NCBI GenBank assembly: GCA_025351765.1
Contig: JANXVH010000173.1
Span: forward strand, 1 to 34,404
Direction of reading: 5' to 3'
Source of the DNA: Pedobacter sp.
Lineage (GTDB): Bacteria > Bacteroidota > Bacteroidia > Sphingobacteriales > Sphingobacteriaceae
Length of the DNA: 34,404 bases
A model generated the notes under the pieces. It did not search any database, was not told the origin of the DNA, and worked only from the letters and a program-made list of their open reading frames with translations. This document shows, piece by piece, positions 1 through 9,094 of this stretch. The stretch's first letter is position 1. Each line of letters opens with the position of its first letter. Made by a program: the position numbers and the translations under genes.

Positions 1-11
1 ACGTTTATTAG

Positions 12-98
12 TGGTACCCGAGAGCAGATTCGAACTGCCACGCCGTTGCCAGCACCAGCCCCTCAAGCTGGCGCGTCTACCAATTTCGCCACCCGGGT
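12..98 (-). tRNA. tRNA-Leu (anticodon GAG)
   Basis: Read on the minus strand, this 87-nt stretch folds as a class II (long variable arm) tRNA. The acceptor ACCCGGG pairs with CUCGGGU and is followed by A and an encoded CCA. The anticodon stem CCAGC/GCUGG encloses the loop UUGAGGG, giving anticodon GAG, which reads CUC and CUU leucine codons. The T-loop shows GUUCGAAUC, and the D-arm has the AAUUGGUAGACGC form usual in leucine tRNAs. The gene follows the MBL phosphodiesterase gene on the same strand, but a good promoter lies between them. Confidence 0.97.
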
Positions 99-111
99 AT
101 TTTAATTTGTG

Positions 112-144
112 CAAATATATACTTATTCAGAAGATAAAATCAAA
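112..144 (-). promoter_or_regulatory. Promoter of tRNA-Leu, -33 box inside the upstream gene
   Basis: On the minus strand TTTG (144-141) is followed by a 21-nt spacer and TATATTTG (119-112), a perfect TAnnTTTG -7 box of the Bacteroidota type. Transcription would start near 108, about 10 nt before the mature tRNA. The -33 box lies within the last codons of the MBL phosphodiesterase gene, so the tRNA need not rely on readthrough. Confidence 0.6.
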
Positions 145-908
145 CCATCGTAGGCTAAATTAATGTGTGGTGGTAATTCTTTCTCAACCTCAGCATGTAA
201 ACCTAAATTGTGACTGATGTGCGTAAAATAAGTTTGATCTGCTCCAACCTTTTCAGCAAAAGCAATAGCCTCATTTAACGTAAAATGCGAAATGTGCTGT
301 TCTCTTTGCAACGCATTTATTACCAGAATTTTAGACCCTTTAACTTTTTCAATAGTTTCATCAGATACTGTTTTTGCATCTGTAATATATGTAAAATCTC
401 CTATTCTAAATCCTAAAATAGGAAGTCTATAATGCATTATCTGTAGCGGGATGATTTTTGTTTTACCAATATAAAATGGCTGATCGTTTATTGTATGAAG
501 GTTAATTTGAGGCAGTCCCGGATATTTGATTTCTGAAAAAATATAGGAAAACTCTTTTCTTAGCGCAGCCTGAACTCTGTCGGTAGCATAGATATTAATA
601 TTCTTTTTTAGCAAGTAATTAAAGGGCCTTATATCGTCAAGACCAGCTACATGGTCTTTGTGCTCGTGAGTGAATAATATAGCATCAAGATCTTTAACTT
701 TAGCCCGCAGCATTTGGTACCTAAAATCGGGCCCACTGTCTATTACTATAGTGTCTTCTCCTGTTTCAATAAGGATGGATACCCTAAGGCGGTTGTTCCT
801 TTTATCAGAAGACTGGCATACTGGGCACTGACATGTAATTACAGGTATACCCTGAGAAGTACCGGTTCCTAAAAAAGTAATTTTCAAAATGGATTCGTTA
901 AGATTCAA
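123..908 (-). CDS. MBL-fold metallo-hydrolase, PhnP-like phosphodiesterase
   Basis: 261 aa. The N-terminus carries the FLGTGTSQGIP motif typical of the PhnP/RNase Z-like branch of the metallo-beta-lactamase fold. A cysteine cluster follows (CQCPVC, residues 26-31), and the metal-binding HEHKDH lies at residues 81-86. Further metal-ligand candidates are the aspartate in YITDAK and the histidines near FTHISH at the C-terminus. PhnP enzymes hydrolyse cyclic ribose phosphates, but this branch is widespread in Bacteroidota without phn genes and none are seen here, so the substrate is unknown. The protein has no signal peptide and is probably cytoplasmic. It is the last gene of an ftsK > lolA-like > MBL unit, 11 bp after the previous stop. 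Family assignment is firm; substrate is not. Confidence 0.9.
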   Translation of the reverse strand: MNLNESILKITFLGTGTSQGIPVITCQCPVCQSSDKRNNRLRVSILIETGEDTIVIDSGPDFRYQMLRAKVKDLDAILFTHEHKDHVAGLDDIRPFNYLLKKNINIYATDRVQAALRKEFSYIFSEIKYPGLPQINLHTINDQPFYIGKTKIIPLQIMHYRLPILGFRIGDFTYITDAKTVSDETIEKVKGSKILVINALQREQHISHFTLNEAIAFAEKVGADQTYFTHISHNLGLHAEVEKELPPHINLAYDGLILSSE

Positions 909-919
909 ATGTAACTATG

Positions 920-1570
920 TTACCTTAAATCCACAACCTCAACACCGGGATATTTCTTAGCATCAAATGCAAATACATTTTCCGAAACTTTAAAATTAGG
1001 CGTAAGGCTTTTTATGTTATAGGTATACTTGTTCCCACTTTTGTCAAATATGACAGCATTACTGATCTGCTTTGCAGTTTTATCAATGGTAAGCCTAATT
1101 TTAAAAATGGTTTTGGTAATGTCTAAGGGGCTTAGATCAATAATTTGGTAGGTCTTTGCTCCAATTTTGCTTTCTCCTACATATAAATATTTATATCCCT
1201 TTTCATATATAGTAAAAATCTTTGCGGGGTTAATGCCATCGGCATTATTATCAAGATCAGTTACCTGTACTTCTTTATTCTCTTTTAAATAGGTCCACTG
1301 ACTTTTACCGTCGCTAAATAATTCCTGATCGGTCATCACCACCTTATACTTATTAGAACTGGCTTTAATAATTAATGACCCCTGTTGTGTTTCCTTTATC
1401 TTTGCCTGTGGGTTATCAAGGGTAAAAGAGAAGTCGGTTTTTATAATGGTGTAAGTCCGGTATTTTTTGCTCAATTCATTAAGGATGGCCTTAGCCTTGG
1501 TATCTATTTGCGCATTTAGATTAAAAACGAGTGAGAGTGTAATTCCCAACAGCACTATTATCTTTTTCAT
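920..1570 (-). CDS. LolA-like outer-membrane lipoprotein carrier protein
   Basis: 216 aa with a signal peptide (about residues 1-21, ending NLNAQ). The mature part matches the LolA-like fold of Bacteroidota. It starts with a helix region around residues 24-40, then beta strands containing the GSLIIKASSNKYKVVM and LFSDGKSQWTYLKE elements characteristic of LolA, and ends in the short acidic/hydrophobic tail VEVVDLR. LolA carries lipoproteins across the periplasm from LolCDE to the outer membrane. Sequence similarity to the E. coli protein is usually low in this phylum, so the call rests on pattern and on context: the gene follows ftsK after 18 bp, an order also common for lolA in proteobacteria. 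Confidence 0.88.
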   Translation of the reverse strand: MKKIIVLLGITLSLVFNLNAQIDTKAKAILNELSKKYRTYTIIKTDFSFTLDNPQAKIKETQQGSLIIKASSNKYKVVMTDQELFSDGKSQWTYLKENKEVQVTDLDNNADGINPAKIFTIYEKGYKYLYVGESKIGAKTYQIIDLSPLDITKTIFKIRLTIDKTAKQISNAVIFDKSGNKYTYNIKSLTPNFKVSENVFAFDAKKYPGVEVVDLR

Positions 1571-1588
1571 CAGTTTTTTTATTTGCGA

Positions 1589-4126
1589 TTATTTATTGTT
1601 CAGGTCATTCAAGAACTGTTCCAAAGCATAATCATCATGAATTAAAACTTCCCGTGCCTTACTTCCCTCAAATGGTCCCACTACTCCAGTAGCTTCAAGT
1701 TGATCTATAATACGTCCTGCGCGATTGTAACCAAGCTTCAATTTTCTTTGGATTAACGACGTAGAGCCTTGCTGGTGCATCACAATTAACCTGGCTGCAT
1801 CCTCAAACATAGAATCCCTATCGTTTGGATCAAAATCAAGTTTAGCAGATTCTGCTGCTTCGTCAACATATTCAGGCAGTTGATAGGCTTCAGGATATCC
1901 CCTTTGGGTACCAATAAAATCAGAAATCCTGTCTACCTCCGGTGTATCTACAAAAGCACATTGCAGCCTGATCAGATCGTTACCGGTAGAAAGTAACATA
2001 TCTCCCCTACCAATCAGCTGATCGGCTCCTCCGCTGTCAAGGATTGTTCTTGAGTCAATTTTAGAAAGCACCCTAAATGCCAAACGTGCCGGGAAGTTTG
2101 CTTTAATAGTACCTGTAATGATGTTTACCGACGGTCGCTGTGTGGCTAGCACTAAGTGTATACCTACCGCCCTTGCCAATTGCGCTAACCTGGCAATTGG
2201 TGTTTCCACCTCTTTTCCTGCAGTCATCATTAAATCTGCAAATTCATCAACAATCAATACGATGTATGGCAGAAAGCGATGGGAATTGTTTGGATTAAGC
2301 TTCCTTTTAATAAACTTTTCATTGTATTCTTTTAAATTCCTAACCTGCGCATCTTTTAAAAGATCATAACGCTGATCCATCTCTATACATAAAGAGTTCA
2401 AAGTATTGATTACTTTTTTTGTATCAGTAATAATGGCATCTGCTTCACCCGGAAGCTTTGCAAGAAAATGGCGCTCAATTTTATTAAACAGCGTCAATTC
2501 TACTTTTTTAGGATCTACCAGTACGAACTTAAGTTGGGAAGGGTGCTTCTTATAAAGTAAGGACACCAATATTGCATTGATACCTACAGATTTCCCCTGA
2601 CCAGTTGCTCCGGCAACCAAGAGATGGGGCATTTTTGAAAGATCGGCTATGTAGACCTCATTAGATATCGTTTTGCCAAGTGCAATTGGTAAATCCATTG
2701 TGGTTGTTTGGAATTTCTCTGTTGCAAGAATACTCCTCATAGAAACCATTTCTGGGTGCATATTTGGTACTTCTATACCAATTGTACCTTTTCCGGGCAT
2801 AGGTGCAATAATCCTAATTCCTAAAGCAGCTAAACTCAAAGCGATATCATCTTCCAAATTTTTGATCTTTGAAATACGTACACCAGGTGCCGGGATGATC
2901 TCATACAAAGTAACAGTGGGACCAATGGTGGCTTTGATTTTGTCGATCTCTATATTGTAGTGGTTAAGGGTTTCAACAATTTTATTTTTATTGGCTTCCA
3001 ACTCCTCAGCATTAACCGAGATCTTATTGGATCCATAGTTTTCAAGCAGATCCAGGTGAGGATATTTATAGCTTGCCAAGTCTAAAGTTGGATCATAGTT
3101 ACCAAATTGCTCTACCAATTCTTCAGATTTCCTATCTTCTTCAGTTTTTTCAATCGTTAACTCAGGTTCTGGTTTCACTGGAGACAACTCCACCTCAATT
3201 GCCAAAGCCACTGGCGGATGCATTACATTCACAGCAGGCGTAAAAACGGGAATAATTACTTCCTCTTCTTCCTTTTCTTCAAATCTTGAGGGAGTAATGA
3301 TTACATTCTGTTCTTTTTTGCGCTGGCTACCCAACTTGTCATTCAACGTAAACTCAACGGGCTCAGATCTGAGCTCATCTACTAAGTCTACAGAATCGTG
3401 TACATCAGGAACAACGGCTTCGTTCTGTTTACGTTCTGGTAACTTGAAATCTATGTTATAAGCAATGATCAGGACTGTTAAAGCCAGAAAAGCAATGAGT
3501 CCGCCAACACCTGCATTCCCAATTTGCGCAACAAGTAAGCGGTTACTCCAGAACCCCATCTCTCCTTCAAGGAAATGTGGTGCGTTATTCATAAATGAAT
3601 GCCCAAAACCGAAAACCAATGACATAAAAAGCAACATAAAAAAACTGTAGCCCAGTGTTTTTTCGATCGAAAAAATCTTTACTTTAAATAGTAAGCGATA
3701 CCCAATAACAAAGAAAACAAACACAAAAAGAAAAGATGATACGCCGAACCATTCGTAAATAAACTGATGAGAAAGCAATGCACCCACCTTGCCCAGCCAG
3801 TTTTGAACTACTGGTGAAATATTAAACTGCTGAAGTTCATCATATGACTTAAAGAGATTACTCCAGCCACCATTAGCATCAATTACATAGCTGTAATCTT
3901 CCTGCCAGGTAAATAAGTAAGAAGTAAATGCGATTAGAAAATATAGTGCCAGAACAATGAATACCAGGCCTATTATCTTAATTAATCTGCCATTCTGAAA
4001 ATCCAGTCTGGGCATCATATCAACTCTTTCTGCTGGTTTTTTAAATGCCGATGGCCGTGAATTTACCTTATCTGCAGGCTCATTTTTGAAAGAATTGGAT
4101 TTAAATTGATTTCCCCTTACCGACAT
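1589..4126 (-). CDS. ftsK: DNA translocase FtsK/SpoIIIE family
   Basis: 845 aa, usual for Bacteroidota FtsK. Four membrane segments lie in the N-terminal 225 residues (about 50-71, 130-146, 158-176, 205-223). A low-complexity acidic/proline linker (about 230-345) follows, then the motor. Walker A GATGQGKS is at 506-513 and Walker B VLIVDE at 623-628. The C-terminal winged-helix gamma domain (about 780-845, with QRKLKLGYNRAGRIIDQLE) recognises polar DNA motifs and contacts XerD in the family. The protein pumps chromosome DNA through the division septum and aids dimer resolution. It is the first gene of the unit with the LolA-like and MBL genes. The linker is much shorter than in E. coli FtsK. 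Confidence 0.97.
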   Translation of the reverse strand: MSVRGNQFKSNSFKNEPADKVNSRPSAFKKPAERVDMMPRLDFQNGRLIKIIGLVFIVLALYFLIAFTSYLFTWQEDYSYVIDANGGWSNLFKSYDELQQFNISPVVQNWLGKVGALLSHQFIYEWFGVSSFLFVFVFFVIGYRLLFKVKIFSIEKTLGYSFFMLLFMSLVFGFGHSFMNNAPHFLEGEMGFWSNRLLVAQIGNAGVGGLIAFLALTVLIIAYNIDFKLPERKQNEAVVPDVHDSVDLVDELRSEPVEFTLNDKLGSQRKKEQNVIITPSRFEEKEEEEVIIPVFTPAVNVMHPPVALAIEVELSPVKPEPELTIEKTEEDRKSEELVEQFGNYDPTLDLASYKYPHLDLLENYGSNKISVNAEELEANKNKIVETLNHYNIEIDKIKATIGPTVTLYEIIPAPGVRISKIKNLEDDIALSLAALGIRIIAPMPGKGTIGIEVPNMHPEMVSMRSILATEKFQTTTMDLPIALGKTISNEVYIADLSKMPHLLVAGATGQGKSVGINAILVSLLYKKHPSQLKFVLVDPKKVELTLFNKIERHFLAKLPGEADAIITDTKKVINTLNSLCIEMDQRYDLLKDAQVRNLKEYNEKFIKRKLNPNNSHRFLPYIVLIVDEFADLMMTAGKEVETPIARLAQLARAVGIHLVLATQRPSVNIITGTIKANFPARLAFRVLSKIDSRTILDSGGADQLIGRGDMLLSTGNDLIRLQCAFVDTPEVDRISDFIGTQRGYPEAYQLPEYVDEAAESAKLDFDPNDRDSMFEDAARLIVMHQQGSTSLIQRKLKLGYNRAGRIIDQLEATGVVGPFEGSKAREVLIHDDYALEQFLNDLNNK

Positions 4127-4152
4127 TTTCGTTACTAATATTGTTTAATCAA

Positions 4153-4160
4153 CAAACTTA
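4153..4160 (-). promoter_or_regulatory. Candidate -7 box upstream of ftsK
   Basis: TAAGTTTG on the minus strand is a perfect TAnnTTTG and lies 26 bp before the ftsK ATG. No TTTG or TTG is found at the usual distance upstream, so this is a weak or activator-dependent candidate. Confidence 0.4.
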
Positions 4161-4217
4161 AATAAAAGTGCTATAGCATTTACCGCGAACCAAAAATTAT
4201 TTTACAGGAGTTACCTC

Positions 4218-4439
4218 TCAGACGTCCCAAATCCGCATACGGATCTTTTTTGCATAGTTTCGAACGTCGAGTACAATTGCGGCCAGAACATAGAATATAA
4301 TCGGAAATCCTACTGCTAGGAATGAAGAATAGATAAAAAATAGCCTTATCTTACTGATGGACATGTTAAAGCGTTCAGCGAAATACGTGCACACGCCAAA
4401 ACTCTGCTTTTCAAAATAGGTGACAATTCTTTGAAACAT
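4218..4439 (-). CDS. PspC-domain membrane protein
   Basis: 73 aa from the ATG at 4439, two bases after the stop of the DUF2851 gene. The reading frame stays open further upstream to 4499, but that would overlap the DUF2851 C-terminus, and the PspC fold begins at MFQRIVTYFEKQSFGVC. The domain shows the usual form: an amphipathic start, the GVCTYFAERFNMS segment, and two hydrophobic stretches (about 31-55). PspC proteins act at the inner membrane in phage-shock or envelope-stress responses. Small stand-alone versions are common in Bacteroidota and their exact role is not established. Translation is probably coupled to DUF2851. Confidence 0.85.
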   Translation of the reverse strand: MFQRIVTYFEKQSFGVCTYFAERFNMSISKIRLFFIYSSFLAVGFPIIFYVLAAIVLDVRNYAKKIRMRIWDV

Positions 4440-4441
4440 AT

Positions 4442-5722
4442 CTATTTCTTTAAAATCTTGATTCCGATACCACAATTTAAACATTTTTTTTGAGCACAAT
4501 AGTATTTATTTAATTGAAGTATAGCCTGAGAGTTAAAAGCATTACTAATTACCAACCCGGCTTCAATATATTGATTTACAATCGCATTATTTTCTTGAGG
4601 AATTTGTTCTAAAAAACCAAGCGATCGCTCTACCATAGCATCGTTTGACGTGTACCTACCGTAAGTAAATAAAAATACACATGCTGTATTTATCAATATG
4701 TTTTCAATTGTTTTTTTACCCAATTGTAAAGGAACATCATCAGCTTCCTTTTTAAAATGGTAGTGGGTTTTCCAATAAGCATTTACCGGCAGGTCTGTTA
4801 TATGAACCCGCAACTCTTGCAATGTTGTAGCTTTTAAGATAGCTGAGAAAAAATCTCTTGAGCGGATTTGAAGGGCAGCAAATTGAGCTAACCTGATGGT
4901 TGGAAAACTAACCGGACGCATCCTCAAGAACTTCCAAACCAATACAGGGATAGGTTTAAGGCTATATTTGCTTTTTAGAAACTTGTAGGCTGAGTACAAT
5001 TGCACCGGGTATTTTTCAGCCATTTGATCATTAAGAAAACCAGCCTGTCCAAATATCAGTGCTTCTAACTGAAGTGGATTATCAGCATGTTTTTCCAAAA
5101 TATGCTTAGGAAGACTCATTGCCAACATTTCAAAGGCGGTTGCGTTAACTTTAAATCCAAAGTTGCTGGCTAGAAAAAAATAGAAGGTTTCATTCCAATC
5201 GCCTTTTAATTCTTTAAGTTTATTCATTACCTCATCAGATTTCTGTTGAAGGCGTTCAATAAGTAACCTTGATAAAAAACTACTGACGGTTAAACCTTCT
5301 ATTTTTCCGATCTGCCCCTGACATGGGAACCTGTTTAGCCCATTTAACAGCGCGGAGTAATTAGCTAACAACCCCTCATTAAACAAATCTTTTATTAACA
5401 AAGTTGGAATGGCCTGCCCAGCCTTTTGGTTGATTACCTTATCATTATCGTAAACTACGTGAAGAACTACTGCCTCGTATGCGGGGTTTTGCTGATGGTT
5501 ATGTAATTCCCAGTCAGAACCCTTAATATGTATCTCCACATCTCCTGCCCAAAAGATATGGTCTATTATTAATTTTGCTTCCGTAAAATCAGGACCTGCA
5601 TTTCTATTTAGTCTTCCTGGATTTAAGATTTGCAATCGTCTGCCATCAATGCATTTTAGATTAAGGTTGTTGAAGAGCCGGTGCTGCCAAATGAAGAATA
5701 AAAAATTCTCGGATATTTCCAT
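4442..5722 (-). CDS. DUF2851 family protein
   Basis: 426 aa, the usual family length. The N-terminal block contains the signature RLNRNAGPDFTEA (about 37-49) and GDVEIHIKGSDWELH (about 60-74), followed by an HVVYDND segment. This strongly conserved block suggests an active or nucleic-acid-binding site, but no function is established for the family. The C-terminus carries cysteines (CAQKKCLNCG), a possible small metal site. There is no signal peptide or membrane segment, so it is probably cytoplasmic. It is co-transcribed with the PspC gene 2 bp downstream, a pairing I recall as frequent in Sphingobacteriaceae. The family call is firm; the function is unknown. Confidence 0.9.
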   Translation of the reverse strand: MEISENFLFFIWQHRLFNNLNLKCIDGRRLQILNPGRLNRNAGPDFTEAKLIIDHIFWAGDVEIHIKGSDWELHNHQQNPAYEAVVLHVVYDNDKVINQKAGQAIPTLLIKDLFNEGLLANYSALLNGLNRFPCQGQIGKIEGLTVSSFLSRLLIERLQQKSDEVMNKLKELKGDWNETFYFFLASNFGFKVNATAFEMLAMSLPKHILEKHADNPLQLEALIFGQAGFLNDQMAEKYPVQLYSAYKFLKSKYSLKPIPVLVWKFLRMRPVSFPTIRLAQFAALQIRSRDFFSAILKATTLQELRVHITDLPVNAYWKTHYHFKKEADDVPLQLGKKTIENILINTACVFLFTYGRYTSNDAMVERSLGFLEQIPQENNAIVNQYIEAGLVISNAFNSQAILQLNKYYCAQKKCLNCGIGIKILKK

Positions 5723-5897
5723 ACTTGCTAAACACAGTGGAATATTTGAGAAATCACAAGGCTATTATTTACTCCATAAGCTATCTTAACGTTGTATAGG
5801 TGTTAAAATACCTTAAGAAGTGGGTAAACCTTAATGCAAGCATCTTGTCAATTTTTCATTTCTTTACAATACCTCGAATGTTTGTTTATAAAAACCC

Positions 5898-6911
5898 ATG
5901 AAAATATTAACCTGTAACGCTCCTAACCAATTTCTATATCTGGAAAAAGACAAGCCTAATATAAAACCTAATCATACCCTTTTAAAAATAAAAAAGGTTG
6001 GCTTATGCGGTACAGATTATCATGCCTTTGATGGTTCACAGCCATTTTTTAGTTATCCAAGAATACTTGGACATGAGATAGCAGCCACTATAGAGGAGAC
6101 AAATGCCGACAGTGGGTTTCAACACGGTGAACTGGTAACTATAAGTCCTTACTTTTACTGCGGCAAATGCATTGCATGCCGATCTGGTAAGAACAATTGT
6201 TGTACGCAAATGCAGGTAGCTGGCGTGCACATTGATGGTGCAATGGCAGAGTATTTTCTGACTCCAGACCATTCAATAATTAAGGGCGATGGCCTGACAG
6301 CTGATGAACTGGTACTGGTAGAGCCATTAGCTATAGGCGCACACGGTGTATCCAGAGCATCTATAGTAAAAGATGAGTTTGTATTAGTTATTGGAGCGGG
6401 ACCCATCGGGCTTGCCACCATGGATTTCGCAAAAATTGCCGGAGCCAATGTAATCGCGATGGACATAAATCAACAACGATTAGATTTTTGCCGGGAAAAA
6501 CTGGGTCTGATCCATACTATAAATAGCCTCAAGGATGACGTCAACGAGAAACTAAAGGAAATCACCAAAGGCGATATGCCCACTGTAGTAATAGATTGCA
6601 CAGGTAACCTGAAAGCCATCAACAGTGCTGTTCAATATATGGCTCATAGCGCAAGATTTGTTTTAATAGGTCTGCAGAAAGAGCATCTCCTAATTAGCCA
6701 CCCAGAGTTCCATAAACGTGAGGGTACGTTATTGAGCAGTCGAAACGCACTCTCCAAAGATTTCAACTACGTTATAGAATGTATAAAAACGGGCAAAATA
6801 GAACCTGAACATTACATTACCCATAGGGTAGCTTTTAAGGAGGTAAAAGAACACTTTGAGTCGCTGAGAAAACCAGAAAACCAAGTAGTTAAAGCCATAA
6901 TAGAATTTTAA
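5898..6911 (+). CDS. Zinc-dependent medium-chain alcohol/polyol dehydrogenase
   Basis: 337 aa. Catalytic zinc ligands are visible as C37 in GLCGTD, H59-E60 in LGHE and E142. The structural zinc loop has C88, C91, C94 and C101/C102. The Rossmann GAGPIG motif (166-171) is followed by an aspartate at the end of strand 2 (VIAMDINQ), which favours NAD over NADP. This is the sorbitol/threonine/galactitol-phosphate dehydrogenase type. Members in this phylum oxidise sugar alcohols or aldonates such as fuconate or gulonate, but the substrate cannot be fixed from sequence. An AraC-type regulator follows 34 bp downstream on the same strand and probably controls this gene in response to the substrate. 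Confidence 0.9.
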   Translation: MKILTCNAPNQFLYLEKDKPNIKPNHTLLKIKKVGLCGTDYHAFDGSQPFFSYPRILGHEIAATIEETNADSGFQHGELVTISPYFYCGKCIACRSGKNNCCTQMQVAGVHIDGAMAEYFLTPDHSIIKGDGLTADELVLVEPLAIGAHGVSRASIVKDEFVLVIGAGPIGLATMDFAKIAGANVIAMDINQQRLDFCREKLGLIHTINSLKDDVNEKLKEITKGDMPTVVIDCTGNLKAINSAVQYMAHSARFVLIGLQKEHLLISHPEFHKREGTLLSSRNALSKDFNYVIECIKTGKIEPEHYITHRVAFKEVKEHFESLRKPENQVVKAIIEF

Positions 6912-6945
6912 TTACATTAGCAATTAAAGGAGCGCATTTAAGGTA

Positions 6946-7815
6946 ATGAAGCCACAGCATTTAACCATATTAAACCAGGCAGATCATTCCTTTAGTATCA
7001 GGAAGGAAACGATACCAAATATCAACAATACCTGGCACTACCATCAGGAGATTGAGTTGATCTGTTTCCATAAAGGGAGCGGCACGCAGTTTATTGGCGA
7101 TCATATCAAATCCTTTGCGTCTGGTGATATTGTTTTGGTTGGGAAAGAACTACCGCATTACTGGCGTTATGATACGCAGTGTGTAGATAATCAGGATTCC
7201 GATTCACCATACTCAACAGTAATACATTTCATGGATAATTTTATTGGCGAGAAATTTCTTTGCCTACCTGAGGCTTCTCCTATTAAATTATTACTGGAAA
7301 GAGCAAAGCACGGAATTCTGATTACGGGTGACGATGCAACGCTGATTGCTGGAAAAATGGAAAATATCTACTTGGCAAATGGCTTGGAGAAAATACTCGC
7401 GCTACTAAATTGCCTATTAAGAATTTCCAGCCTGAAACAACTGCAATTACTCTCTTCAGTTGGTTTCAAATATGATTTAAGTGCGTCAGAAAAAAAACGG
7501 CTAAATAATGTCTATAATTTCGTACTTAATAACTTCAGAAGTAAAATACATCTTGAACAGGTTGCTGAAGTGGCAGACCTTGTTCCAAATTCCTTCTGCA
7601 GATACTTTAAAAAGAAAACAGGAAAAACTTTCTCACAATTTCTAATAGATGTACGTATCGGTTACGCCCGTAAGTTGATCATTGAAAATCAAATGGACAT
7701 TAAACAAATCTGCTTTGAATCTGGATTCAACAATTTCTCCTGCTTCCATAAACAATTTAAATTACTTACCGGCACTACCCCTAAAGACTATATGAACGTT
7801 CATTTGATGAGGTAA
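6946..7815 (+). CDS. AraC-family transcriptional regulator
   Basis: 289 aa. The N-terminal half is a cupin sensor domain (about residues 20-110, with WHYHQEIELICFHKGSG and the G-D motif FASGDIVLVGKELPHYW). The C-terminal 100 residues hold two helix-turn-helix motifs of the AraC type: LEQVAEVADLVPNSFCRYFK and IKQICFESGFNNFSCFHKQFK, followed by TGTTPKDY. Such regulators bind a small sugar-like ligand in the cupin and activate sugar catabolic genes. It follows the zinc dehydrogenase gene and is probably co-transcribed with it. Confidence 0.92.
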   Translation: MKPQHLTILNQADHSFSIRKETIPNINNTWHYHQEIELICFHKGSGTQFIGDHIKSFASGDIVLVGKELPHYWRYDTQCVDNQDSDSPYSTVIHFMDNFIGEKFLCLPEASPIKLLLERAKHGILITGDDATLIAGKMENIYLANGLEKILALLNCLLRISSLKQLQLLSSVGFKYDLSASEKKRLNNVYNFVLNNFRSKIHLEQVAEVADLVPNSFCRYFKKKTGKTFSQFLIDVRIGYARKLIIENQMDIKQICFESGFNNFSCFHKQFKLLTGTTPKDYMNVHLMR

Positions 7816-7841
7816 AATATCTTTTCTGAATGCTAAATATA

Positions 7842-8540
7842 TTAAGAAACACTTACTCCAAATAAATGGCCTACAACGGCCGTTATTCCCATTGCTACTG
7901 TACCCCAAAAAGCAATTCGTAATACTGCTGTACCCACTTTTGCACCTCCGGTTGTAGCTGCAATTCCACCCAAAATCATTAAAAATATAATGGAAAGGCT
8001 GTATTGAAAATAAACCATATACTTTAAAGGAGCCAAAAAAGACACCCCGAAAGGTAACAGGGCACCAAAAATGAATGACCCGAAAGAAGCCAGTGCGGCT
8101 TGCAATGGTCTTGCCGAGGTAATTTCATTAATTCCAAGTTCATCTCTCGCATGTGCCTCCAGTGCATTGTGGTTCGTCAATTGTATAGCTACTTGTATAG
8201 CAAGACTGGGCTCCAGTCCGCGGCTCACGTAGATATCAGCAAGTTCTTGCAACTCTATTTCAGGCATATCCAAGAGTTCTTGTTGTTCCCTGGCCAAATC
8301 AGAATTTTCCGAATCAGCTTGGGAGCTAACGGAAACATATTCTCCTGCAGCCATTGACATTGCGCCTGCAATAAGTCCCGCCAAGGCAGCAAGAACAATC
8401 GTATTTCTATCTACCGTAGCCGCTGCAACACCTATCACTATACTTGTTGTAGACAGAATACCGTCGTTGGCACCCAAAACAGCCGCCCTAAGCCAACCCA
8501 TTCGGGTTGTATAATGTTTCTCACTAAAATTGTCTATCAT
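7842..8540 (-). CDS. VIT1/CCC1 family iron/manganese transporter
   Basis: 232 aa. The N-terminal segment RAAVLGANDGILSTTSIVIGVAAA is the family hallmark. It is followed by a second helix pair with GAMSMAAGEYVSVSSQAD, a soluble charged stretch (about 80-145) and three C-terminal membrane segments. In yeast and plants these proteins move Fe2+ or Mn2+ into vacuoles; bacterial members are inner-membrane transporters believed to lower cytoplasmic ferrous iron. The gene starts 16 bp after the haem-binding-domain gene on the same strand, suggesting a shared transcript and an iron-related theme. Confidence 0.92.
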   Translation of the reverse strand: MIDNFSEKHYTTRMGWLRAAVLGANDGILSTTSIVIGVAAATVDRNTIVLAALAGLIAGAMSMAAGEYVSVSSQADSENSDLAREQQELLDMPEIELQELADIYVSRGLEPSLAIQVAIQLTNHNALEAHARDELGINEITSARPLQAALASFGSFIFGALLPFGVSFLAPLKYMVYFQYSLSIIFLMILGGIAATTGGAKVGTAVLRIAFWGTVAMGITAVVGHLFGVSVS

Positions 8541-8556
8541 TTGCTACTCAAAGAGG

Positions 8557-9006
8557 TTAATGAATAACTTTAATAAGTCCTTTAGCCCAATTAATTAATT
8601 TGTCTTTAGACTGAGGTGTCAACGCCGCTTTCCTGTGGATAAGGGTATAAGAAGTTAATGGCATTTCATCGTGTTCAACTATTTCTATAACCTCCTCCAG
8701 TTTATGCTTTTTTTTCTTTGAAGTATAACTATTGAATTCATCAAAATTTAATTTTCTTTTACCCTCATCAATATGATCCTGCAACCACCAAGCTAACGGC
8801 TGCAAACGACTGTACCATGGATAAGTTGTGTTATTAGAGTGGCAATCATTACAACTGGTTTTAAGGAGGATACCTACTTCTTTAGAGACAGGATAGTGGA
8901 GTTCGATAGCATTCGGCGATTTAACAACTGCAATATTTTTCTTCGGTCTAACGAATTGTACTACCACAATCAGCGCAACAATAGCATAAATTATTTTTCT
9001 TACCAT
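8557..9006 (-). CDS. Haem-binding domain protein (CxxCH)
   Basis: 149 aa from the ATG at 9006; an ATG at 9030 would add eight residues, but the shorter form gives a clean N-terminal membrane anchor (MVRKIIYAIVALIVVVQFV). One haem c motif, CNDCH, lies at residues 52-56, followed by SNNTTYPWYSRLQPLAWWLQ, the hallmark of the small haem-binding domain family of Bacteroidota. The protein is probably anchored in the inner membrane with the haem domain in the periplasm. Its redox partner is unknown. It precedes the VIT1/CCC1 transporter gene. Confidence 0.87.
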   Translation of the reverse strand: MVRKIIYAIVALIVVVQFVRPKKNIAVVKSPNAIELHYPVSKEVGILLKTSCNDCHSNNTTYPWYSRLQPLAWWLQDHIDEGKRKLNFDEFNSYTSKKKKHKLEEVIEIVEHDEMPLTSYTLIHRKAALTPQSKDKLINWAKGLIKVIH

Positions 9007-9041
9007 ATTTTTATAAATAAAAGTAAACAATAAATTAAAGA

Positions 9042-9059
9042 GAAGTGATGTATTACTTC
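9042..9059. repeat. Imperfect palindrome upstream of the haem-binding gene
   Basis: GAAGTGATGTATTACTTC has 5-bp perfect outer arms (GAAGT/ACTTC) and further partial symmetry inside. It lies 36 bp before the minus-strand ATG at 9006 and could be an operator or a hairpin in the 5' leader. Confidence 0.3.
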
Positions 9060-9094
9060 AGGTTTCTTTCAAGAACATATAATTTGAACTAAAT

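Noticed and set aside
4440..4499. Longer PspC reading from 4499
   Set aside because: It would overlap the end of DUF2851, and the extra residues are not part of the PspC fold; the ATG at 4439 sits right after the DUF2851 stop.
6155..6466. 103-aa minus-strand frame within the zinc dehydrogenase gene
   Set aside because: Antisense shadow; the sense strand carries all zinc and Rossmann motifs.
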